This document shows positions 7,654-14,418 of a stretch of 34,309 nucleotides of DNA, piece by piece. The stretch is from JBGCED01 sp045106055 (lineage in GTDB: Bacteria > Pseudomonadota > Alphaproteobacteria > CBDDJK01), in contig JBGCED010000138.1 in NCBI GenBank assembly GCA_045106055.1, positions 1 through 34,309 on the forward strand, read 5' to 3'. Every line of letters begins with the position of its first letter. Position 1 is the stretch's first letter. The notes below the pieces were generated by a model, which was not told the origin of the DNA, did no database searches, and worked only from the letters and a program-made list of their open reading frames with translations. The translations under genes and the position numbers were made by a program.

Positions 7654-8601
7654 GTGCAAAATATTATGCCCCATACCATGCCTAATGCTACGCGCATGAA
7701 AATTCTGGTTGTTGATGGAAATGATCAAGCAAATAATGATCGCGCCAGAACGCTTGGTATGACCCCTTATTGTGAAATGTATGCGGATATTTTAAGCACC
7801 CTTCACCTTGATGTTGAAACGGATATTGTTCACCCTTCCGAAGAAGATAATCATGTTAATCCAAGCCATAATTCATGGCTTAATCACCATGATATTATGG
7901 ATTATGATGGGTTTGTATGGACGGGATCGCCCATGCATCTTTATGAAAACACTGAAGCGGTGCGCAATCAACGCGCCTTTGGTGAAAAATTATTAAAGAC
8001 AGGAAAACCAATTTTTGGCAGTTGCTGGGGCTTGCAAATCAATGCCGAATTATTGGGGGGCGCGGTGCGCGCCAACCCCAAAGGGCGCGAAATTGGTATG
8101 GCGCGCAATGTCTTAATCGCAGATGATGCGCTGGATCATCCGCTTTTTCATAATAAACCGCGCGTATTTAATGCGCTTGCCATTCATTTGGATGAAATTG
8201 AAACCATGCCAGCAGGCGCACGCTGCTTAGCATCCAATATGATGTCAGAGGTGCAGGCGATGAGCTATGAAAAAAATGGCGTTGATTTTTGGGGGGTGCA
8301 ATATCATCCCGAATTTGATTTTAAAGTGGTTGCCTTGATTTACCGCCGCATTGGCGATTTGCTAATTGAAGAGGGGTTTTGCCGCCATCAAGCCGATGTT
8401 AATCAGCTGATCGATGATTATTTGGCGCTTGCTACCCATCAAAGCGCGGATAAGGATCAAGGTCCGCGCGATTTAACATCGCATCGCCCCGATTTAATCT
8501 TTCGCTATGGGGTGACGGGCTGCATCACCAATTTAAACTGCCACCGCATTGAATTGACAAATTGGCTAAATCATGTTGGTCAATCGCTTGCGGCATCATA
8601 G
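7654..8601 (+). CDS. class I glutamine amidotransferase-like protein (GATase1)
   Basis: This is a predicted glutamine amidotransferase, releasing ammonia from glutamine for an unknown acceptor. The class I triad is present: C124 in GSCWGLQ, and H218 and E220 in QYHPEF. The spacing and the DGFVWTGSPMHLYE loop resemble the stand-alone GuaA-like amidotransferases. The product is 315 residues. The last 80 extend beyond the catalytic fold and are helical. The GTG start is uncertain: in-frame ATG codons lie 12, 24 and 42 bases further on, and MKILVVDG at the last of these is where the conserved fold begins. It follows the membrane protein gene after 9 bases. Confidence 0.85.
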   Translation: MQNIMPHTMPNATRMKILVVDGNDQANNDRARTLGMTPYCEMYADILSTLHLDVETDIVHPSEEDNHVNPSHNSWLNHHDIMDYDGFVWTGSPMHLYENTEAVRNQRAFGEKLLKTGKPIFGSCWGLQINAELLGGAVRANPKGREIGMARNVLIADDALDHPLFHNKPRVFNALAIHLDEIETMPAGARCLASNMMSEVQAMSYEKNGVDFWGVQYHPEFDFKVVALIYRRIGDLLIEEGFCRHQADVNQLIDDYLALATHQSADKDQGPRDLTSHRPDLIFRYGVTGCITNLNCHRIELTNWLNHVGQSLAAS

Positions 8602-8625
8602 CATCATTGGTGCGGTCATTTTAAC

Positions 8626-9339
8626 ATGAATGATCTGTCCACCAGCTTTGGCGAAGCCTTATCATTGGTGATGCATTTTGATCCAGATCTATATGAAATT
8701 ATTGGCTTATCGCTGCAAGTCAGCCTAAGCAGTGTCGTGATTGCTGCGCTGTTTGCGCTTCCCTTTGCTGCCTTGATCAGCATCACCCAATTTAAAGGCC
8801 GCCAGCTGGTGATCGGCATGATTAACGGGTTGATGGGGTTTCCGCCTGTGGTAATGGGGCTGGTGATATATTTATTATTATCAAGATCAGGGCCGCTTGG
8901 GGTGCTTGGCTTGCTTTATACCCCAACTGCAATGATCATTGCCCAAAGCTTGTTGGTTTTTCCGTTAATTGCGGCGATTGCTCTGCGTAATTTAAGTGAT
9001 CTTTATCAATCGGTTCGATTGCAATTTGATTTATTTGGGCTAAATTTATGGCAGCGCAGCTGTTTAATGCTGTATGAAGGGCGCAGCCTGTTATTAACGG
9101 CCATTCTTGCGGGTTTTGGGCGCGCGATTGCCGAAGTTGGGGCGGTGATGATTGTTGGCGGCAATATTCAGCACCATACACGGGTAATGACGACCGCAAT
9201 TGCGCTTGAAACTTCAAAAGGAGCGTTATCGCTTGCCTTGGCTTTGGGCATGATTTTGCTATTGCTGGCAATCATGGTAAATATGCTGCTTGGCGTGATT
9301 GAACAACGCTTAACCATGGAAAAAAGCAAAATAAGATGA
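8626..9339 (+). CDS. tupB: tungstate-type ABC transporter permease (TupB-like)
   Basis: This is the membrane subunit of a high-affinity oxyanion importer, most likely tungstate. The 237 residues include about five membrane helices and the conserved cytoplasmic coupling region GFGRAIAEVGAVMIVGGNI, continuing into HHTRVMTTAIALETSKG, which is characteristic of TupB. The MGFPPVVMGLVIYLLLSRSGPLG segment fits the same family. Its stop overlaps the ATPase start by ATGA. The substrate-binding subunit TupA, normally first in the operon, is not in this window. A related molybdate or zinc permease is possible but less likely. Confidence 0.86.
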   Translation: MNDLSTSFGEALSLVMHFDPDLYEIIGLSLQVSLSSVVIAALFALPFAALISITQFKGRQLVIGMINGLMGFPPVVMGLVIYLLLSRSGPLGVLGLLYTPTAMIIAQSLLVFPLIAAIALRNLSDLYQSVRLQFDLFGLNLWQRSCLMLYEGRSLLLTAILAGFGRAIAEVGAVMIVGGNIQHHTRVMTTAIALETSKGALSLALALGMILLLLAIMVNMLLGVIEQRLTMEKSKIR

Positions 9340-10112
9340 TCAGCATTTCTGCCTTACCTGTTTCATTGCCGATCATTTTGGAATCCGTGATGCTATCGCG
9401 TGCAGGGCGCATCTTGATTAATGATATATCGCTTATCTTTCCTGCTTTGCACGCCAAATGCGCGATTACGGTGCTTATGGGGCCAAATGGTGCGGGCAAA
9501 AGCCTGTTATTGCAATTAATGGCAGGGCTGATTGCGCAAGATCAAGGCGTGATTAAATGGGGTGATCGCGGAATTGATAGGGGCGCTAATGCCGCACACG
9601 CAAAGCCTGTCACCCGTTCAATCGGGATGATCTTACAAAAGCCTGTAATGTTAAAGCGCAAAGTTTGGGAAAATTTGGCTTATGGGCATCGGTTAAGCGG
9701 TCACAATAGGGCGCAGGCAAAAATATTGGCATTTGAACAATTAACCCGCGCGGGGCTTGAAAATTTGGCAAATATCAGCGCGCCTGAATTATCAGGCGGC
9801 GAGCAGCAGCAAATTGCTTTGCTGCGCGCGATGAGCCTTAATCCATCCTTGTTATTGCTTGATGAACCCACCGCCAATCTTGACCCTGCAAGCTGCGCGA
9901 AAATTGAACGCTTGGTAAAAGAAATCGCTAGCAGCGGTGTTCCTTGCTTATTTGTATCCCACAATATTCAGCAGGTCAGACGGTTGGCGGATTTTGTGCT
10001 GTTTATGGATCATGGCAGGCTTGATCCGATCTTGCCCGCATCCGAATTTTTTAATAAAACGGCAAGCCATGGCGCACAAGCCTTTCTTGACGGCGCGATC
10101 CAATTTAAGTAA
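9336..10112 (+). CDS. tupC: tungstate-type ABC transporter ATP-binding protein (TupC-like)
   Basis: This is the ATPase of the TupBC importer. The 258-residue product has Walker A GPNGAGKS (residues 49-56), the ABC signature LSGGEQQQ, Walker B LLLLDEPTANLD and the switch histidine in FVSHN. It is one nucleotide-binding domain with little C-terminal extension, so it lacks the regulatory domain of ModC. The start overlaps the permease stop in ATGA, showing tight coupling. The first 20 residues (ISALPVSLPIILESVM) are slightly longer than usual. Confidence 0.88.
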   Translation: MISISALPVSLPIILESVMLSRAGRILINDISLIFPALHAKCAITVLMGPNGAGKSLLLQLMAGLIAQDQGVIKWGDRGIDRGANAAHAKPVTRSIGMILQKPVMLKRKVWENLAYGHRLSGHNRAQAKILAFEQLTRAGLENLANISAPELSGGEQQQIALLRAMSLNPSLLLLDEPTANLDPASCAKIERLVKEIASSGVPCLFVSHNIQQVRRLADFVLFMDHGRLDPILPASEFFNKTASHGAQAFLDGAIQFK

Positions 10113-10122
10113 ACTCAAACAC

Positions 10123-10407
10123 ATGCCACGAAAACCTTTACGCCTATCCCATGATTCAAGCCTGCTGCCCAGGGGTGCGCTGGTGGAATATATTCCCATC
10201 GGTAATGTGATTAAGGTGACGGCTGTTGATCCTGTGACTTATATTGAGGTTTCCATCGTTGGCAATCCCCAATTATCGCAGCGCGCGCTTGCCCATGAAG
10301 CTGTGCGCAAGTTGGAATATATCATTCGGAAGAAACACCGCCAAGCCCAGTCGCAAAATTCTGTATCAGGCATAAAGCCCAAAGATGATCGCGGCAAATT
10401 AATTTAA
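10123..10407 (+). CDS. small conserved protein, DUF6898-like
   Basis: The 94-residue product starts MPRKPLRLSHDSS. Its central block, GALVEYIPIGNVIKVTAVDP followed by VTYIEVSIVGNP, matches my recollection of the alphaproteobacterial DUF6898 family, whose function is unknown. The C-terminal half has an Arg/Lys-rich helix (LEYIIRKKHR) and a polar tail. It begins 10 bases after the tupC stop and is probably co-transcribed. The start at this ATG agrees with the family; an extended frame further upstream inside tupC is unlikely to be used. Confidence 0.7.
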   Translation: MPRKPLRLSHDSSLLPRGALVEYIPIGNVIKVTAVDPVTYIEVSIVGNPQLSQRALAHEAVRKLEYIIRKKHRQAQSQNSVSGIKPKDDRGKLI

Positions 10408-10438
10408 TGAAAGCCAATCGGCAAAGGGCTTGCTTTCA
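10408..10438 (+). terminator. hairpin after DUF6898-like gene
   Basis: TGAAAGC(C)AA pairs with TTGCTTTCA, a 9-bp stem with one bulged C and a 12-base loop, starting right at the stop codon. No T-tract follows, so termination would be weak or Rho-assisted. Confidence 0.3.
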
Positions 10439-10553
10439 CATTAAAAACACTTCATAAATTAAAGGCTTTTCAGCATATCAATTTAGGTTGGCAGTCATCA
10501 TGCCTTGTGCATTATTGTTGCTGCCAGCAGGCTGCGGCCAGCGGAGAGAAATT

Positions 10554-12044
10554 GTGTCATATTATATTATGTCCATTGATCAAAATACCAGCTATGTGAG
10601 GGTGGTTGTATTTGATGAAAAATTACAAATTAAAGGAAGCTCCTCGTTGGAGGTAAGCCAGCAATTCCCATTTTCAGGCTATGTCGAACAAGATAGCGAT
10701 GAAATTTGGGAAAAAATTATGCTTGCTTGCCGTAATGCTGTGTTGCAAGCTGGAATTGAAATGAACAGCATCCTTGCGCTTGGCATTGCCAATCAGCGTG
10801 AATCTGTAATTGTGTGGGATAAGCAAACGGGTAAGCCCATCCATCGGGTGATTAGCTGGCAGGATAAACGCACCAGCAGTGCTTGTGAATCCTTGAAGGA
10901 AAATGGGCATGAGGAAACAATCCGCAAAAAAACGGGGCTGATGGTTGATCCTTTTTTCTCGGCAACAAAAATAAAATGGATATTGGAAAATGTGCCAGGT
11001 GCGGATCAAATGGCAAAGCGATCCGAACTTGTCTTTGGAACATTTGATACTTATTTAATGTGGCGGCTATCGGATGGGCGCATTCACGCGACCGATGCAA
11101 CCAATGCATCGCGCACCATGCTTTATAATTTAAAAACGCAATCATGGGATCAAGAATTGCTTGATTTATTCGGCATTCCAAGCGATATGATGCCTAGGGT
11201 GATGGATTCCTCGGCTGATTTTGGCTATACCAACATTAGCGTATTTGGCACCAGCGTTCCAATTTGCGGGGTCGCAGGCAATCAGCAAGCATCGATGGTT
11301 GGGCTTGCATGTTTTGAACCTGGATCCATGAAAACCACCGCTCAAACGGGTATTTTTTCACTGATCAATACAGGCAATCGGGTTGTGCATTCAAAAAATC
11401 GCTTGATTACCACCATTGCTTATCAGCTGAATGGCACACCGACTTATGCGATTGAAGGAAGCTCGTTTAGCGCAAATACAGGTCTTAATTGGCTTCGCGA
11501 TGGCTTGCATCTGATTACCCATGAATCAGCGTTGGATGATATGGCGCACCGCGCAGATGACCATCAAGATATTTATATGGTTCCTGCTTTTTCGGGGCTT
11601 GGCGCACCATGGTGGGACGCAGAAAGTCGCGGGGCATTATATGGCATCACCCATAATACAACCCGCGAACATATTGTGCGCGCGATGCTTGAAGCTTGCT
11701 GTTTTCAAGCCAATGATCTGTATCAAGCCATACAATCTGATATAAAAGGCAAAATCATTCAAAAATCTGCGGTGCGCGTTAATGGAACCCTATCGACATC
11801 TGATTGGACCATGCAGCGCCTGTCTGATATATTGGACATTAAGATTGATCGCTCTGCCGTGCTTGAAACGGCTGCGCTTGGCGTTGCCATTCTGGCTGCG
11901 CTTCGGGTTGGCCTGCTGGATCATATCGAAGATGCAGAAACCAAGTGGGTGCTTCAAAAACACTTTACCCCCAGCATGCCAGATATGATTCGAAAGTCAA
12001 AATATGAAGGCTGGTTAAAAGCCGTCAGGCGCACTGTATCTTAA
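10554..12044 (+). CDS. glycerol kinase homologue with substituted active site (probable pseudokinase)
   Basis: This is a 496-residue FGGY-family protein that aligns along its whole length with glycerol kinase GlpK, including GIANQRE, FGTFDTYLMWRLSDGR, TNASRTMLYN and PAFSGLGAPWWD. The GTG start is chosen because GGAGA lies six bases upstream and the N-terminus then matches GlpK. The glycerol-binding R82 and E83 remain. However, the catalytic base of the AGDQQ motif is N243, the glycerol-contacting Tyr is F134, the first phosphate-loop motif DQGTT reads DQNTS (residues 9-13), GTG reads QTG (264-266), and the nucleotide-binding DGG reads NGT (410-412). The frame is intact, so it is under selection or recently diverged. 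Kinase activity on glycerol is unlikely; a regulatory or binding role is possible. Confidence 0.85.
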   Translation: MSYYIMSIDQNTSYVRVVVFDEKLQIKGSSSLEVSQQFPFSGYVEQDSDEIWEKIMLACRNAVLQAGIEMNSILALGIANQRESVIVWDKQTGKPIHRVISWQDKRTSSACESLKENGHEETIRKKTGLMVDPFFSATKIKWILENVPGADQMAKRSELVFGTFDTYLMWRLSDGRIHATDATNASRTMLYNLKTQSWDQELLDLFGIPSDMMPRVMDSSADFGYTNISVFGTSVPICGVAGNQQASMVGLACFEPGSMKTTAQTGIFSLINTGNRVVHSKNRLITTIAYQLNGTPTYAIEGSSFSANTGLNWLRDGLHLITHESALDDMAHRADDHQDIYMVPAFSGLGAPWWDAESRGALYGITHNTTREHIVRAMLEACCFQANDLYQAIQSDIKGKIIQKSAVRVNGTLSTSDWTMQRLSDILDIKIDRSAVLETAALGVAILAALRVGLLDHIEDAETKWVLQKHFTPSMPDMIRKSKYEGWLKAVRRTVS

Positions 12045-12124
12045 CGAAGCCAATATATTATATCTTAAAAAATTCAGCTTTAATACAGGCTCAATCAATT
12101 CGCATATCCGCGCAAAGCATGACT

Positions 12125-12198
12125 CATGCAAACTATAGCCCATGTAAACTATATAGCCCATGTAAACTATAGCTCATGTAAACTATAGCTCATGTAAA
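12125..12198 (+). repeat. tandem 16-mer array, four units plus partial
   Basis: The units are CATGYAAACTATAGCY. The first, third and fourth are 16 bases, the second is 18 because of an extra TA, and a fifth is truncated. Units are contiguous with no spacers. The array lies about 80 bases after the pseudokinase stop codon. Confidence 0.85.
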
Positions 12199-12274
12199 AA
12201 TCAACCAAGCGAAAGCTTAACAGGTGAAAATTTGGCGGGTGGAAAGCTTGGCGGGTAAGAAAATAGCGTAATTT

Positions 12275-12290
12275 GGTGATGGGGGTCACA
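12275..12290. promoter_or_regulatory. CRP/FNR-family site 1
   Basis: GGTGA-TGGGGG-TCACA matches TGTGA-N6-TCACA at 9 of 10 defined positions. Its centre is 61 bp upstream of the second site, close to six helical turns, putting both on the same DNA face. Confidence 0.45.
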
Positions 12291-12335
12291 GGGGCATCAC
12301 GATTATCGTAATTTGCGCAATAAAAGCACTAAGTT

Positions 12336-12351
12336 CGTGATCAAAATCACA
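12336..12351. promoter_or_regulatory. CRP/FNR-family site 2
   Basis: CGTGA-TCAAAA-TCACA matches TGTGA-N6-TCACA at 9 of 10 positions and contains the symmetric GTGAT-N4-ATCAC. If it sits at -41.5, the -10 would fall on TATTGA at 12373-12378, a class II arrangement driving the MotB-like genes. Confidence 0.5.
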
Positions 12352-12427
12352 AACAAAGTCGTTTATATGGTCTATTGATAAATCATCAAAGGCAGATACA
12401 GCAACTGCTTTTGATATTTAAAGCACC

Positions 12428-12478
12428 CTAGCATGATGCCACCACAAAAAGCCCCACGATTGTGGTGGCATCAGCTAG
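12428..12478 (+). other. large hairpin in the leader of the MotB-like operon
   Basis: CTAGCATGATGCCACCACA pairs with TGTGGTGGCATCAGCTAG over 18 bp with a single bulged A, around a 14-base loop (AAAAGCCCCACGAT). The core 12 bp are perfect and GC-rich. No T-tract follows, so it is not a normal intrinsic terminator. It could be a leader RNA structure, a processing site or a large operator. Confidence 0.6.
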
Positions 12479-12559
12479 AGCTACATATCATCATATAAGT
12501 TAATCAATCAAACTGAATTGATTTGAACCAATCCAGCGAATCACGCTAAACCATGATGT

Positions 12560-13342
12560 ATGATAAAAACACCATTTATAATAAACAAATTTAATCTAGC
12601 CGATAATCGCGCAAAAGGCAAGGATTTATTTGCAAGCAATCACAGATCCTTTCCCCCCATTCAATTTTTAATGCTGGCTTTATTTTTAATTTTGCTGGCT
12701 TTCTTTATTTTATTAACTGCATTATCAAATATAGAGACACGCCAAGCGGATGAGGTTTTGGCGTTTTTTTCCCAAGAATTTGACGATCAATCCATAATGA
12801 CTGCTGGCGATGATCCGCTGGTTTCAAGCCTGGGGGACAATCAAACGGCAGCTGCCTTAATGGCTGCCACGGGCGATTTATGGCAAACGGCAATTCCTGC
12901 CGCCAATATTGAATATATCAGCAGCGAAGAACGCTTGATGGTTGAAGCCCCGTTTAATACCATCTTTGTACAAGCGCAAGCCGTCGTGCGCGGGGATAGA
13001 ATCCGCCTGTTGCGGGGAATTGCCAAGCATCTTAATCTGCCCGTTCAAAATCAAAATAATGGTCAATATGCGATTGAGATTACCTTATTTGTGGATGATT
13101 TAATGAATATAGAGGCAAATCCCCCAAGTCGCGGACTGGAAATTGAACGCGCCGCTGCACTGGCAAAAGCGTTTATGGATGTGGGGTTTTCTGAATCTGA
13201 AATTCATGTTGGTTTGCGCCAAACTGCGCCCCGTTTGCCTGAAATGGTGCGTTTGGAATTTCTAAGAAAAGCCCCTGAACAAGCCCTGCCCGCGCCTGAT
13301 ATTGCGCCCGATCTTGTGTCATCACCCACCGGATTATTATAA
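12560..13342 (+). CDS. MotB/OmpA-like protein lacking the membrane aspartate
   Basis: The 260-residue product has the MotB layout: a short cytoplasmic N-terminus, one membrane helix (about 34-56, LMLALFLILLAFFILLTALS), then a periplasmic OmpA-like domain (about 125-250). In that domain, IRLLRGIAKHL, EITLFVDDLMN and EIERAAALAKAFMDVGFSES correspond to the peptidoglycan-binding fold with its Asp and Arg. Aligning FFILLTALS with FFVLLFSMS of the next gene puts A40 where MotB has its proton-carrying Asp. It therefore cannot conduct protons as MotB does. It may be a structural partner of the second protein. The next gene starts 10 bases on. No MotA is present in the window. Confidence 0.75.
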   Translation: MIKTPFIINKFNLADNRAKGKDLFASNHRSFPPIQFLMLALFLILLAFFILLTALSNIETRQADEVLAFFSQEFDDQSIMTAGDDPLVSSLGDNQTAAALMAATGDLWQTAIPAANIEYISSEERLMVEAPFNTIFVQAQAVVRGDRIRLLRGIAKHLNLPVQNQNNGQYAIEITLFVDDLMNIEANPPSRGLEIERAAALAKAFMDVGFSESEIHVGLRQTAPRLPEMVRLEFLRKAPEQALPAPDIAPDLVSSPTGLL

Positions 13343-13352
13343 GGATCGCGAT

Positions 13353-14324
13353 ATGGCTGGTAATGGTAAAATAGAAATTCCGCCTGAATTGCTGGATGCC
13401 TTTGTCAAAAAGCTAGAGGCGGTTGATAAGCGCAAGCGCGGCGCATCGGGAAATCCTGCCCCACAACAAAAGCCGCAACAAAAGCCACAACAAAAACAGC
13501 AGTCCCCAAAACGCCCCCTCCAAAATGATATGGCGCAAAATGATATGATGCTTGCGCAAGCGCAAAGACCAGCGGCTAAAATGATGAAAATTGGATTTAC
13601 CCCCCCTACTCAGCAGCGCTCTCCTTCGAATAATTGGTTGCTTATCTTTGGGGATTTAACCGCCTTGTTGATCACTTTTTTTGTCCTGCTATTTTCCATG
13701 TCCACTTTAAATACAGGAAATTGGGATCGGCTTGTAGAAGTATTTAACCGCAGCTTTGCAAGCGAAGAACAGCCAGAAAACGCATTGCAAGCCAATTTAG
13801 GAATCGACAGTTTTGGGTTTGGTCACGGTCAAAATATTGATTATTTACGCTTAACGCTTGAAACGGCGCTGGATCAGAATGATCTTTTAAAAAACGCGGT
13901 GCTAGAATCGGATCAATCGCAACTGGTGATTCGCTTTAAAGACGGATTTCGGTTTGAAGATCAAACGCAACGCCTTATTCAACCAGAATTAACCGAATCA
14001 AAGCTTGCAGAATTATCAAAAATCATCACCCAAATTGACAATCAAATTGAAATTAAGGCCCTGGGTGCGTCTGTGGGTGCGTCTGTGGGTGCGGCTGTGG
14101 GTGCAGTGGTGGGTGCGGGTGCAGCGGCGGACATGACCAGCGACAAGATAGCCCAGCAGCTGGAATTGGGGCTGGCGCGCTCCAAAATGATCGCTGCTTT
14201 GCTGATGGCGCAAGGTTATGGTTTCTCACCCAGAATTTCGGTTGGATTTAAAGATGATCAAGTGCCATCACAAGACCAAGCAGACATTATCATCATCATT
14301 CGTCAGGCGATCTATAATCAATAA
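13353..14324 (+). CDS. motB: flagellar stator protein MotB-like
   Basis: This is a predicted stator subunit coupling ion flow to motor torque and anchoring to peptidoglycan. The start is set by AAGGA seven bases upstream. The 323 residues open with a charged, Gln/Pro-rich cytoplasmic region of about 90 residues (PQQKPQQKPQQKQQ). The MotB plug helix follows, FGDLTALLITFFVLLFSMS, with D101 in the position of the essential proton-binding Asp. The periplasmic part has an OmpA-like domain (about 180-320), including DGFRFEDQT and LGLARSKMIAALLMAQGYG. Its usual GHTD loop is displaced by a Gly/Ala/Ser/Val repeat at about residues 238-257. Identification as MotB-like is good; a flagellar role is likely but MotA is not nearby. 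Confidence 0.78.
   Translation: MAGNGKIEIPPELLDAFVKKLEAVDKRKRGASGNPAPQQKPQQKPQQKQQSPKRPLQNDMAQNDMMLAQAQRPAAKMMKIGFTPPTQQRSPSNNWLLIFGDLTALLITFFVLLFSMSTLNTGNWDRLVEVFNRSFASEEQPENALQANLGIDSFGFGHGQNIDYLRLTLETALDQNDLLKNAVLESDQSQLVIRFKDGFRFEDQTQRLIQPELTESKLAELSKIITQIDNQIEIKALGASVGASVGAAVGAVVGAGAAADMTSDKIAQQLELGLARSKMIAALLMAQGYGFSPRISVGFKDDQVPSQDQADIIIIIRQAIYNQ
14064..14123 (+). repeat. in-frame 12-base tandem repeat (five units)
   Basis: Five units of GGTGCGTCTGTG, degenerating towards the 3' end, encode GASV/GAAV/GAVV tetrapeptides. They lie inside the OmpA-like domain of the MotB-like protein, where the peptidoglycan-binding loop is expected. Confidence 0.8.
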
Positions 14325-14418
14325 TATAAATGTGGATTACCGCGATGAACAGATTGTAGCAATTTGAAAAACAGGATATAAATATAAAAATAAAACCATA
14401 GGGCAATGAAAATATCGC

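Larger units (their letters stand above)
12045..12559. other. 515-base regulatory intergenic region
   Basis: There is no credible gene here. From left to right it holds a tandem 16-mer array (12125-12198), a short GC-richer stretch with a repeated TTGGCGGGT, two CRP-like palindromes (12275-12290 and 12336-12351), a possible -10 TATTGA at 12373-12378, a large hairpin (12428-12478) and about 80 bases of leader before the first MotB-like gene. Confidence 0.6.

Noticed and set aside
10488..10553. N-terminal extension of the glycerol kinase homologue resembling a lipoprotein signal (LLLLPAGC)
   Set aside because: GlpK homologues begin near the GTG at 10554, which has GGAGA at ideal spacing; an exported kinase fold is unlikely.
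12125..12198. Possible CRISPR array
   Set aside because: Units are 16-18 bases and contiguous, with no unique spacers, and no cas genes are nearby.
12375..12389. Possible FNR box TTGAT...ATCAA
   Set aside because: The spacer is five bases, whereas the FNR/FixK consensus needs four; it also overlaps the likely -10 region.
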